Shown here: piece by piece, positions 45,256 through 53,559 of the stretch | How the letters are laid out: every line of letters starts with the position of its first letter | How positions within the stretch are numbered: the stretch's first letter is position 1 | Assembly: GCA_026419195.1 (NCBI GenBank) | Contig: JANZZV010000007.1 | Span: 29,078 to 93,077 of the forward strand | Reading direction: 5' to 3' | DNA length: 64,000 nucleotides | From: Fervidobacterium sp. | GTDB lineage: Bacteria; Thermotogota; Thermotogae; Thermotogales; Fervidobacteriaceae | The notes under the pieces: model-generated | Told to the model about the DNA's origin: nothing | Seen by the model: the letters and a program-made list of their open reading frames with translations, nothing else | Databases searched by the model: none | Program-made: the position numbers and the translations under genes

Positions 45256-46059
45256 ATGCGTATAAGTAATAACGTTAGTATGTGGGCGATAAGATATCTT
45301 CAAAATTTTCAAACACAACAAGGGTTACAACAACAGAGCATAGCACAAGCTACTATACCATTTAGGCAAGATATATCTTCAAGTGTTATAGGTGAGAGAA
45401 TACGCTCACAAATTAATGGTTATCGTGAAGCAATGGTGAGCACCTATAATGCGATAGGTGTGATGAATGTTGCTGAAGGAGGTATTCAAAGTATTACAAC
45501 CAATTTACAAAGGATGCGTGAGCTTGCAGTTCAGGCTTCAAATAGTACACTGAGTGAAAATGAGAGAGCAGCTTTACAACGAGAGTTTTCAGAACTTTCT
45601 CAAGGGATCAATAAAGTTGTACAGCAAACAACTTACAACAACAGGCAAGTACTTGGCGGTGATATAAGAAATATGGAGGTCCAACTTGGTCCAAATCAAG
45701 GTCAAAAAATGACGGTTACCCTCCCAAGCATGGACATTAGGTCCTTAGGACTCGAGAATGTTAACATAAACAGTACAGAAAACGCACAAAACGCTTTGAA
45801 AACATTAGACCAGGTAATTTCCAATGTATCAAATACCAGGAGTTATATAGGTTCAACTGTAAACAGACTTGAGAGTGCAGCAAGAAATTTAAGTGAAACT
45901 ATGCTGAATCTTACTTCCTCGGTAAGTGTATTAACAGGCACAGATATGGCACGCAGTATTATGGATTGGGTGAGAAACAGACTTCAAATACAAGCAACAG
46001 CTGGTGTAATTTCTCAATCGAATGTCAATAGTTTAAACGTTTTGAGGTTGCTTGGATAA
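45256..46059 (+). CDS. Flagellin, atypical short form
   Basis: This 267-residue flagellin has the coiled N-terminal core with AEGGIQSITTNLQRMRELAV and QASNSTLSENERAALQREFS, and a C-terminal core with SNTRSYIGSTVNRLESAARN ending NVLRLLG. The central variable domain is very short. The N-terminus is unusual: instead of the conserved block with LSSG and ADDAAGLAIS it reads QSIAQATIPFRQDISSSVIG. GGGAGGG precedes the ATG by eight bases. It may be a minor or structural filament protein, not the main one. Confidence 0.88.
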   Translation: MRISNNVSMWAIRYLQNFQTQQGLQQQSIAQATIPFRQDISSSVIGERIRSQINGYREAMVSTYNAIGVMNVAEGGIQSITTNLQRMRELAVQASNSTLSENERAALQREFSELSQGINKVVQQTTYNNRQVLGGDIRNMEVQLGPNQGQKMTVTLPSMDIRSLGLENVNINSTENAQNALKTLDQVISNVSNTRSYIGSTVNRLESAARNLSETMLNLTSSVSVLTGTDMARSIMDWVRNRLQIQATAGVISQSNVNSLNVLRLLG

Positions 46060-46076
46060 GTCAAAAATCAAAAGAA

Positions 46077-46120
46077 AATCAAAAAGTGCGGTGTTTTTTC
46101 ACCGCACTTTTTGATTTTTA
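46077..46120. terminator. Bidirectional terminator between flagellin and tRNA-Leu
   Basis: A perfect 17-bp stem (46077-46093 with 46100-46116) with a TTTTTT loop has GTGCGGTG/CACCGCAC at its core and T-rich sequence on both sides. It ends the flagellin transcript on the plus strand and the tRNA on the minus strand. Confidence 0.92.
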
Positions 46121-46125
46121 TCATC

Positions 46126-46213
46126 TGGTGCCGAGGGCGGGACTTGAACCCGCACGGAGCCTAGCTCCTGTTGATTTTGAGTCAACCGCGTCTGCCAATT
46201 CCGCCACCTCGGC
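46126..46213 (-). tRNA. tRNA-Leu (anticodon CAA)
   Basis: A class II tRNA on the minus strand: acceptor GCCGAGG/CCTCGGC, anticodon arm GTTGA-CTCAAAA-TCAAC (anticodon CAA, codon UUG), long variable arm, T-arm GCGGG-TTCAAGT-CCCGC, discriminator A and encoded CCA. Confidence 0.97.
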
Positions 46214-46241
46214 ATTATTTGACAATTGCCTGACAATAAAT

Positions 46242-46270
46242 ATTTTAGCATGGAACCTATTTCATTTCAA
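46242..46270 (-). promoter_or_regulatory. Promoter for tRNA-Leu
   Basis: On the minus strand TTGAAA (46265-46270) and TAAAAT (46242-46247) are 17 bases apart, 28 bases before the mature tRNA end. Confidence 0.82.
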
Positions 46271-46291
46271 GTACCTTTTTTTCTCAATTAA

Positions 46292-46319
46292 TTGTTCACA
46301 AGTTTCGATAGTTTATGAT
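46292..46319 (+). promoter_or_regulatory. Probable promoter for the phosphofructokinase
   Basis: TTGTTC (46292-46297) and TATGAT (46314-46319) are 16 bases apart, giving a leader of about 55 bases. It lies back to back with the tRNA-Leu promoter. Confidence 0.55.
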
Positions 46320-46381
46320 AAAATTAAAAAATGAAAGTTCTTAGAACAGAACGAACACCGGCGATAAGGAGGGTCAATCGT

Positions 46382-47551
46382 ATGCGAGCACTTTACGCAC
46401 AATCAGGAGGAGTTACAAGTGTTATTAATGCAAGTGCATATGGAGTTATTGATGAGGCAAGAAAAAATGGTCTTGAGATACTTGTCGGTATTAATGGTGT
46501 GACGGGGATACTCAAAGAGAAATTCCTCGACGCAACAGAGTTGGATATTGAGTTTCTTAGGTATACACCCGCGGGAGCGTTTGGTTCTTGTAGAAAGAAG
46601 ATGAAAAGTGATGCTGATATAGAGAAGTTATTTGAAATACTGAGGAAGAATGATATTAAGTATTTTTTTTACAACGGTGGTAACGATTCAATGGACACAG
46701 CATGGCGTGTACAAGTGGAGGCTCAAAAACGAGGTTATGAACTCAAAGTTGTTGGTGTTCCAAAAACGATAGACAACGACCTACCTCACACTGATCATTG
46801 TCCGGGATATGGTTCTGCAGCAAAGTATATCGCTATAGCGATGATGGAAGCCTCTCTTGATTTAAGAAGCATGTATGTCGATTCAACCCAGGTTTTTGTT
46901 ATGGAAATAATGGGTAGACATGCTGGCTGGCTGGCTGCTGCAGCAGGACTTGGATGGATAAATGGCATAGGGGCTGATGTTATTTTGTTGCCAGAAAAGC
47001 CATTTAATAAAGATGAATTTCTTGGTGCTGTAGAAAAGGTAATTTCACAAAAGGGCTATTGCTCGATCGCCGTGGCTGAGGGGCTCAAGTATCCAGATGG
47101 TTTCTTTGTATCTGATATGGGATACACTGATAGTTTTGGTAACAGACAACTTGGAGGTGTAGGTTTTACAATTGCTGGAATGGTTAGATCAGAGCTCGGG
47201 CTAAAGACCCACGTAGCTATCCCTGACTATTTACAAAGAAGTGGTCGACATATAGCAAGTGCTGTTGATTTGCATGAAGCAGAAATGTGTGGAAGAATGG
47301 CCGTAAAATATGCGTTGGAAGATAATTATGGTGTAATGGTAACTATGGAACGTGTATCTAATAGTCCATATCAAATAAAGTATGGTTCTGTTCCATTAAA
47401 CCTTGTAGCAGAACAAACGAGAGAACTCTCAAAAGATTTTTATGATGGCTATATGATAACAGATAAATTTTTCTCTTATGCATTGCCTCTTATCGAAGGT
47501 GAAGTTTATCCACCTTTTAAAAATGGATTACCGGAATATAGGATTTTATAA
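46382..47551 (+). CDS. Pyrophosphate-type 6-phosphofructokinase
   Basis: This 389-residue enzyme phosphorylates fructose-6-phosphate. YAQSGGVTSVINASAYG replaces the ATP-enzyme start GGDAPGMN; GGNDSMDTA stands where ATP enzymes have GGDGS, and VPKTIDNDL has Lys in place of the Gly of PGTIDND. These changes mark the PPi-using group. MGRHAGWLAAAAGL is the conserved substrate-binding block. ATG 46382 has GGAGGG eight bases upstream. An earlier in-frame ATG at 46331 is too near the predicted transcript start. A second, ATP-type enzyme may exist elsewhere. Confidence 0.9.
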   Translation: MRALYAQSGGVTSVINASAYGVIDEARKNGLEILVGINGVTGILKEKFLDATELDIEFLRYTPAGAFGSCRKKMKSDADIEKLFEILRKNDIKYFFYNGGNDSMDTAWRVQVEAQKRGYELKVVGVPKTIDNDLPHTDHCPGYGSAAKYIAIAMMEASLDLRSMYVDSTQVFVMEIMGRHAGWLAAAAGLGWINGIGADVILLPEKPFNKDEFLGAVEKVISQKGYCSIAVAEGLKYPDGFFVSDMGYTDSFGNRQLGGVGFTIAGMVRSELGLKTHVAIPDYLQRSGRHIASAVDLHEAEMCGRMAVKYALEDNYGVMVTMERVSNSPYQIKYGSVPLNLVAEQTRELSKDFYDGYMITDKFFSYALPLIEGEVYPPFKNGLPEYRIL

Positions 47552-47740
47552 TATTTGATTGAAAAGTCATATACAACTTTACAAAAATAATAAACGTTTT
47601 GATTTTATCACCATTGCTGGAATTTTTGGTATACCTTTTGTCTTTCCAAAAAAGATAATAACATCTCGCTATTACCATTATCAAGAAGTTTACTAATCAT
47701 TTTAATTGGCAAGTTAGATAATTTATGAGGTACTTGAACA

Positions 47741-47777
47741 AATGGGCATAATTTATTGTGCCCATTTTTTCTTTTTT
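47741..47777 (+). terminator. Terminator downstream of the phosphofructokinase
   Basis: An 8-bp stem AATGGGCA/TGCCCATT (47741-47748 with 47759-47766) is followed by TTTTCTTTTTT. It lies 190 bases after the stop codon. The gap between holds no gene that I can see. Confidence 0.85.
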
Positions 47778-47873
47778 ATAGTTTTGGGAAAGCTTCTTCA
47801 ACTTGAACCGCTCTTTCGCAAAACACATCTTTGACTTCTAGACTACCCCTTTTTTATTTTAAAAAGTATAAAA

Positions 47874-48210
47874 CTCCCAAGAAGAGCTATAAGCCGGATT
47901 CTGTCTTAAGCAGGCATCTGTCTATGCGGTCTACCCGGGGGAATATGGGTGGGACCGCCCACCCCCTGCTTGACCTTGCTCCGGATGGGGGTTGCCAAGC
48001 CAGTGCATCACTGCACTGCTGGTGAGCTCTTACCTCACCTTTCCACCCTTGCCTTACTCAGTTAAAAACCTTTCAGGCGGTTTCCGTTTCTATGGCCCTG
48101 TCCGTAGCTCACGCTACCTGACCGTTGGTCAGCATCCTGCCCACGGAGTCCGGACTTTCCTCGGGAAAACCTCGTACGGTTATCCCGCGCCTGCCCGCTC
48201 TTCTTGGGAG
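47874..48210 (-). ncRNA. rnpB: RNase P RNA, bacterial type A
   Basis: The minus strand carries the universal RNase P elements: GAGGAAAGTCCGGACTC near the 5' end and ACAGAATCCGGCTTAT near the 3' end. The 14-bp P1 helix CTCCCAAGAAGAGC/GCTCTTCTTGGGAG (48197-48210 with 47874-47887) closes the molecule, giving about 337 nt, similar to the Thermotoga RNA. This RNA is the catalytic subunit that trims tRNA 5' ends. P1 is followed by a T-rich run that probably terminates transcription. Confidence 0.95.
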
Positions 48211-48247
48211 TATTTGAAAAACTTTCGGAACTTTTTGCTGCTTTGAT

Positions 48248-48276
48248 ATTTTACTACTATTCCGAATATATTTCAA
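48248..48276 (-). promoter_or_regulatory. Promoter for rnpB
   Basis: On the minus strand TTGAAA (48271-48276) and TAAAAT (48248-48253) are 17 bases apart, giving a precursor about 30 bases longer than the mature RNA. Confidence 0.8.
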
Positions 48277-48295
48277 TTGTTTATTAACGAGATAC

Positions 48296-48324
48296 TTGAA
48301 TATAATGAAAGCATATGTTAAAAT
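48296..48324 (+). promoter_or_regulatory. Promoter for the MATE exporter
   Basis: TTGAAT (48296-48301) and TAAAAT (48319-48324) are 17 bases apart, with TGT before the -10. The start codon is about 48 bases downstream. Confidence 0.75.
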
Positions 48325-48371
48325 TGTTCGTATAGCGAATTAATTTCATTTTTGAGAAGAGGGGTTATGGT

Positions 48372-49718
48372 ATGGCAAGGGTAGATGTTCTTAACGAAAG
48401 AATTGAATACTCTATATTTCATTTAGCTTGGCCTCTTGTGATTTCAAATGCATTTCAGACATTGTACAATATAGTGGATTCCTATTTTCTTGGGAAGCTT
48501 GGATCAGTTCAATTCTCAGCTTCTACAATAACGTGGCCGGTTATCTTTACCTTTATCTCATTGGCGATTGGCTTTTCAAATGCAGGTATTGCCATAGTTG
48601 CCCAAAATTATGGAAAACGGGATATTGACGCCGTAAGGAAATCTATAGGACAGTTATACATTGTTACAATTGCTATTGGTGTGTTATCAACTGTATTAGG
48701 TATTGCATCTGCGTCTTTTATAGTAAAAACTATAGCAGGTAGCAAGAGTTATTCGGTTATTCCATATGCAAAAGCTTACTACATAGTGGACATGTTGGGC
48801 TTACCATTAGTTTTTATTATAAATGCTACAACCTCTACTATGAGGGCAGTTGGAGATTCGCAGTTTGGCATGAGAATTACACTTTATATGAATTTGCTTA
48901 ACATACTCTTTGATCCAATATTGATCTTTGGAATAGGACCGTTCCCAAAACTTGGAGTTGAGGGAGCTGCTTGGGCAACCAACATTGGAAGATTTGTAGC
49001 AGCGCTGATTTCGATTTATCATGTTGTCTCAAAAAAAGCCGTTGTTAGTGTATCAAGAAAGGATTTAAAGCCTGATTGGAAGATAATAGCGCTGATCTTT
49101 AAACTAGGATTACCTAATGCACTCGGTATGTCTATTACCTCTGCAGGCTTTGCTGTGATTATGAAGTATGTTGCTATGTTTGGACCGGCTGTTATAAGTG
49201 CTTATGGAATTGGCAACAGAATTATAAATCTTGTTTCAATGGTATCCTTTGGGTTAGCTGGGGCAGTCTCTACGATGGTTGGACAATTTGTGGGGGCAAG
49301 AAGATTCCAAGATGCTGAAAAGACAGTTAAAACGGCGTTTTTATGGAATGTTGTTATCATCGGTATATTATCCACGATTACGTTTATTTATGGTAAACAA
49401 GTCACAAGATTTTTTATCAATGACTCGGAAGTTATTACTATGGGTGAGATATTTTTCAAGTATATATCTTTTTCCATGCCGATATTCACTGCATACATGA
49501 TTTATAATAATGCACTCATAGGAGCCGGTAAGACATTTTTGACCATGATAGGAGATGTACTCAGACTTTGGGGAATTAGAATACCAATAATCGCCTTTCT
49601 TTCTATGACGCTTGGTTTTAAAGGGGTATTTATAGGAATGATCATAAGTAATCTCATTGTTTTTTTGATAACCTATCTGTTTTTCAAACTCTCTAATTGG
49701 AGAAAAGTTGTGGTATAA
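48372..49718 (+). CDS. MATE-family multidrug efflux transporter
   Basis: A 448-residue protein with 12 membrane helices in two similar halves. LAWPLVISNAFQTLYNIVDSYFLGKLG and the second-half LGLPNALGMSITSAGF with GNRIINLVSMVSFGLAGAVSTMVGQ are typical of MATE proteins, which export drugs or metabolites in exchange for H+ or Na+. GAGGGG precedes the ATG. It stands alone between rnpB and fmt. Confidence 0.92.
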   Translation: MARVDVLNERIEYSIFHLAWPLVISNAFQTLYNIVDSYFLGKLGSVQFSASTITWPVIFTFISLAIGFSNAGIAIVAQNYGKRDIDAVRKSIGQLYIVTIAIGVLSTVLGIASASFIVKTIAGSKSYSVIPYAKAYYIVDMLGLPLVFIINATTSTMRAVGDSQFGMRITLYMNLLNILFDPILIFGIGPFPKLGVEGAAWATNIGRFVAALISIYHVVSKKAVVSVSRKDLKPDWKIIALIFKLGLPNALGMSITSAGFAVIMKYVAMFGPAVISAYGIGNRIINLVSMVSFGLAGAVSTMVGQFVGARRFQDAEKTVKTAFLWNVVIIGILSTITFIYGKQVTRFFINDSEVITMGEIFFKYISFSMPIFTAYMIYNNALIGAGKTFLTMIGDVLRLWGIRIPIIAFLSMTLGFKGVFIGMIISNLIVFLITYLFFKLSNWRKVVV

Positions 49719-49759
49719 TGAGTGTTGACTTAATAACTCTGATTGGTAGTTAATCAAAT

Positions 49760-49788
49760 TTGAAATTGTTCTAGATAGCGTGTAAAAA
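49760..49788 (+). promoter_or_regulatory. Promoter for fmt
   Basis: TTGAAA (49760-49765) and TAAAAA (49783-49788) are 17 bases apart; the start codon is about 47 bases downstream. Confidence 0.55.
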
Positions 49789-49834
49789 TTTTATTGTTTT
49801 TGGATTTATAATTCCGCACATAGGAGGTTTATCT

Positions 49835-50785
49835 ATGCGGATCTTATTTATGGGGACTCCAGAATTTGCCGCTGAATATTTACGTTATCTCTTAGTAAAC
49901 AAGTTTAACGTAGTAGCGGTTATTTCACAAAAAGACAAACCAAGGGGTAGAGGGCTAAAATTATTACCAACACCTGTTAAAGAAGTGGCTTTGCAATATC
50001 ATATCCCTGTTTTTCAACCGGCGAATTTGAATAAAGAAGGTTTAGAGATAATAAATGAATATAAACCAGATATAGGTATTGTAGTTGCTTATGGAAGGCT
50101 TATAAAAAGCCCTTTTCTTGACACAATTCCACTGTACAATGTACATACTTCCCTCCTCCCAAAGTACCGAGGACCCGCACCTATGCAGAGAGCTATCGAG
50201 AACGGTGACAGAGTAACAGGAGTTACTATATTTAAAATAAACGAAGGAATGGACGAAGGAGATATTGCTTTGCAGGAAGAATTTGAAATCGGAGATTGTG
50301 AGACCTTTGGGGATCTATACAAGAGATTCATAGATATTGGTACCAAGCTTCTTGGGAGATTTTTGAATTCTTATCCAGTTGCACTTAGACCTCAAGAACA
50401 CTCAAAAGCTACATATGCACCAAAAATAGAAAAGGAAGATCTATACATTGATTTTTCAAAAACAGCTTGCGATGTCAGAAATAAGATACGCGCTTACGAT
50501 CCATCCCCAGGTGCTAGGTGCATTTTAAACAATGTTGAAGTTAAATTATTTGGAGCCTGTAAAACAGAAAGCACGTCGGAACATATATTAGAAGATGAAG
50601 AGCCAGGAACAATTGTAAGGATTGATAAATCAACAGAAGAAGGGGTACTAAGAGCTAAGGATGGTTATGTACATGTGAAATACATACAGTTTCCTGGAAA
50701 AAATAAAATCACTTTCTATGCGGCGAAAAATGGTGGGGTTGTAAAAGAAGGAATGTGTTTTTTAAGTCAGGTTTTTGGAGAATAA
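49835..50785 (+). CDS. fmt: Methionyl-tRNA formyltransferase
   Basis: A 316-residue enzyme that formylates initiator Met-tRNA. ILFMGTPEFAAEYL at the start, HTSLLPKYRGPAPMQRAI and GVTIFKINEGMDEGDI carry the folate- and substrate-binding residues of the formyltransferase fold, followed by the C-terminal OB-fold domain. AGGAGG precedes the ATG. def, usually adjacent, is not in this window. Confidence 0.96.
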   Translation: MRILFMGTPEFAAEYLRYLLVNKFNVVAVISQKDKPRGRGLKLLPTPVKEVALQYHIPVFQPANLNKEGLEIINEYKPDIGIVVAYGRLIKSPFLDTIPLYNVHTSLLPKYRGPAPMQRAIENGDRVTGVTIFKINEGMDEGDIALQEEFEIGDCETFGDLYKRFIDIGTKLLGRFLNSYPVALRPQEHSKATYAPKIEKEDLYIDFSKTACDVRNKIRAYDPSPGARCILNNVEVKLFGACKTESTSEHILEDEEPGTIVRIDKSTEEGVLRAKDGYVHVKYIQFPGKNKITFYAAKNGGVVKEGMCFLSQVFGE

Positions 50786-50837
50786 AAAAATCCCCGCGTT
50801 TGCGGGGATAATGTTTTAATAGGGGGTGGGGAGGGGG
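50783..50837 (-). terminator. Terminator with C-rich approach, minus strand
   Basis: An 8-bp stem ATCCCCGC/GCGGGGAT (50790-50797 with 50802-50809) is followed on the minus strand by TTTTTTTATT. Just before it that strand has C-runs of 5, 4 and 5 (50822-50837). It ends the long chemosensory transcript. The same arrangement occurs upstream of pelG. Confidence 0.88.
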
Positions 50838-50852
50838 AGAACTTTTTATTTT

Positions 50853-51221
50853 TTACCTGCTGTTGTTCATTCTAAAGTAATCAAGATTTTCGTCATGCTC
50901 TATCTTTTTGTATCTGTGCAATGCACTTTCGTACATGCGATTTATGATGGCTTTTAAATCACTACTTTTTCCTAGATCATCTATTAATTTTTGAAGTTCT
51001 CCGGTAAATTCAAATTTGAACTCTTTGTCTTCGAATTTTATGTACTCCACTAATGACAAAGAAACTTCTGGAACTATCCTTTTCAAAAGCTTTATCAAAA
51101 ATTCTGAAAACACATCACGAACATCGCTTTTACGTTTTGCATCGGAAAGTTTTTCTCTGTACTCATTTTCAAGTTCACGTTCGTATTTTACGTAACTCAC
51201 CATCTTTTCAGCTCTTTCCAT
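50853..51221 (-). CDS. Hypothetical small charged protein
   Basis: This 122-residue protein is helical and highly charged, starting MERAEKMVSYVKYERELENEYR. I recognise no domain. ATG 51221 is chosen because AAGGGGGGA lies just upstream; a longer frame to 51293 lacks a ribosome site. It follows lgt by about 80 bases and is the last gene before the C-rich terminator. Confidence 0.72.
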   Translation of the reverse strand: MERAEKMVSYVKYERELENEYREKLSDAKRKSDVRDVFSEFLIKLLKRIVPEVSLSLVEYIKFEDKEFKFEFTGELQKLIDDLGKSSDLKAIINRMYESALHRYKKIEHDENLDYFRMNNSR

Positions 51222-51302
51222 ACAATCCCCCCTTATGGTGAAGGTCAGTAACAAGTTATAATTCGTTCCATAGCTATGCATACATTTAGACATCTATAGT
51301 TT

Positions 51303-52199
51303 CTATTTCGTTTGATCTTTTTCTTCTCTGTTTGATTTGCGCGATCTTCCAAGGATGTAACCGTACCATGAGGCACCTATTCCAATTAACACAAGACTTA
51401 CAAGTTGGGCTGCCCTCATTCCACCAGCCATCAAGCTGTCAAGTCTTAACGATTCTATCAAGAACCTTCCCAAGGAATACAGAATTAAATATAGCGCCGT
51501 TGTTTCTCCGTATTCTCGTTTCTTTTTCTCGGCAAAGAAATACAAAAACACGAAGATTGATAGATCCCATAAACTTTCATACAAAAATGTAGGATGAAAA
51601 AACTCTGCCGTATCAAATCCAGGAATTCTTTTTTCCGGTGGTATATACATCCTCCATGGTAAATTTGTTGGTCTTCCGTATGCTTCATAATTAAAGAAAT
51701 TTCCCCACCTACCAATTGCTTGCCCTAGTGGTAAGACAGAAGTAAACAAGTCTGTTGCATGAAAAAATGTAAAATATTTCTTTATCTTCGAATAGATAAA
51801 TATCATTAACAACACACCAAATATTGCACCATGAATTGCCAATCCACCATGCCATATTTTCCAGATTTCTGATGGATATTTTGAATAATATGACCAGTTA
51901 AAGGCAACGTAATAAGCTCTTGCACCTATAATACCGGATATGATACCCCAAAATAACCCCTCATCAAGGTCTTCATCTTTAATAGGATAGTTTTTTAATC
52001 TCCTTTTTGCCAACACATAGGATGTCAATATTCCTGTAGCAATACATAAACTGTACCACCTTAACTGAAATTTACCTACTTGGAATATATATTCTCTAAG
52101 TATAACTCTACCAGAAAAGACCTCACGTAAAAAGAAAAATAACCCTATAGCGATGGCTATAGAGATGATAATTGAAAATGTTACAATTTTGCTTTTCAC
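51303..52199 (-). CDS. lgt: Prolipoprotein diacylglyceryl transferase
   Basis: A 298-residue membrane enzyme with about seven helices that attaches diacylglycerol to the lipobox cysteine of prolipoproteins. The signature GRWGNFFNYEAYGRPTNLPW and HPTFLYESLWDL are present. The GTG start has AGGAGG upstream. None of the binding proteins in the window has a lipobox, so its clients are elsewhere. It is the penultimate gene of the chemosensory block. Confidence 0.95.
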   Translation of the reverse strand: MKSKIVTFSIIISIAIAIGLFFFLREVFSGRVILREYIFQVGKFQLRWYSLCIATGILTSYVLAKRRLKNYPIKDEDLDEGLFWGIISGIIGARAYYVAFNWSYYSKYPSEIWKIWHGGLAIHGAIFGVLLMIFIYSKIKKYFTFFHATDLFTSVLPLGQAIGRWGNFFNYEAYGRPTNLPWRMYIPPEKRIPGFDTAEFFHPTFLYESLWDLSIFVFLYFFAEKKKREYGETTALYLILYSLGRFLIESLRLDSLMAGGMRAAQLVSLVLIGIGASWYGYILGRSRKSNREEKDQTK

Positions 52200-52221
52200 T
52201 TTAAATTCCTCCTTTGCCCAT

Positions 52222-53529
52222 TTACAAATTTTCTTTTTGCCTTCTTCTCAAATCCTTCTCCCAAAGCTGTTGATAGATATAACTCACCTTTGAAAGTCTT
52301 TCTTTGATAGAATCATCAAAAGGAACATACCGCCAAAAAATCTCACGAATTGGTTTTTCCAATTTTTGTATACCTTGTACTTCCTTTGTTGCCCAAAGCA
52401 CGTAATCTTTAACGAAATATTCAGCGGGATTACCTTTAAGCTTGTTGTTCTCAAGATATCTGTAATACTCACCTGTTAATCCTTCTTCCATCCATCGTCC
52501 AAAAGACAATTCTTTTTCAAGTTTCCAACGATATTCACCAAACGCCTGATAGAATGGATCTTCACCCTTTCTTGAGAATATGGGTATTACAATTCTTCCT
52601 CTACCGTATATATTGGTACCTTCAATTGGTTCCCAACAAAAACCATTTTCTCCGTATCCTGGTAGAAGAATCACGTACGGTGGTAAAAAGACCTCCGTCC
52701 CACGTATACTTCTATTGAATACAGTTGGATCAATTTTTTTTAGTTTTTCCAAAAGGTTCTTTACAAATTGTTTTGAAAGTATTTTGTTTGTTTCCTTCAA
52801 ATAACTCGACGTTAAGGCTGGATATTGAATTCCTACCTTTCCAACTATTTTCTTAACCATTTGTTTTATGACAAGATGTTCGGTAAATTGTTTTTCTACT
52901 GATTTTTTCGGAGAAACTGACTTTTGCTGTTCACTGACTTTATCAACTGTTTCCTTTAGGTTTTTGATATCACTATCGATCTTTTTTAACTTTCCTATGG
53001 ACCTTATTATTTCGTCGAAAATAGCATACACTCCTTTTGAGTACGGTCCTTTACCTTGTACACCTTTAACAAGATCTTTCAGTCTTTCTTCCTCCACCGT
53101 CCTTTCAAACAATTTTCTTTCATATTCTTTTTCTATCCAAGTAACGTCAAAAAAGCGTTCCTGTTTTGCTTCTTGTATTACATCTTCAAAAGTCGAAGGG
53201 AGTATTTTACCCTTCTTTACATTTATTATCCACTCGTCTGCATAGAAAATCACATCATCTTCTTCAGACCTCAAGACCTCCTTTATACGTTCAATATCTT
53301 CTTTTGTCATATATCTAGGATCAACAATCCCAGCCCTTATAAAAAATCTTTGTTCCAGCGGACTGTTATCATCGAGTAACTCGGCAATGCTTAGGTACAA
53401 ATCCCAGAAGGTCTCCGAAAAGCTGTCTTTATTCTCATTAAAATTTTCTTCTTGAAGTCTTTTTCTTTTGAAAAATTCCTCTTTCAAACCCTCATCCACA
53501 CCTTGGAACAACTTTTCAAAATATTCCAA
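52222..53529 (-). CDS. Hypothetical protein with central coiled coil
   Basis: I do not recognise this 435-residue protein. It has no signal peptide or membrane helix. An acidic helical N-terminal region is followed by a coiled-coil segment (about 175-215; IRSIGKLKKIDSDIKNLKET) and a C-terminal half rich in aromatic residues with VFLPPYVILLPGYGENGFCW and GRWMEEGLTGEYYRYLENN. The TTG start follows AAGGTG. It lies 30 bases after the second receptor gene and just before lgt, so it is co-transcribed with the signalling genes and may be an output or scaffold protein. Confidence 0.75.
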   Translation of the reverse strand: MEYFEKLFQGVDEGLKEEFFKRKRLQEENFNENKDSFSETFWDLYLSIAELLDDNSPLEQRFFIRAGIVDPRYMTKEDIERIKEVLRSEEDDVIFYADEWIINVKKGKILPSTFEDVIQEAKQERFFDVTWIEKEYERKLFERTVEEERLKDLVKGVQGKGPYSKGVYAIFDEIIRSIGKLKKIDSDIKNLKETVDKVSEQQKSVSPKKSVEKQFTEHLVIKQMVKKIVGKVGIQYPALTSSYLKETNKILSKQFVKNLLEKLKKIDPTVFNRSIRGTEVFLPPYVILLPGYGENGFCWEPIEGTNIYGRGRIVIPIFSRKGEDPFYQAFGEYRWKLEKELSFGRWMEEGLTGEYYRYLENNKLKGNPAEYFVKDYVLWATKEVQGIQKLEKPIREIFWRYVPFDDSIKERLSKVSYIYQQLWEKDLRRRQKENL

Positions 53530-53559
53530 GATATCACACCTTTCAACATGATAAATAGT

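Noticed and set aside
47831-48246. Two open frames between the phosphofructokinase and MATE genes
   Set aside because: They lie antisense to RNase P RNA.
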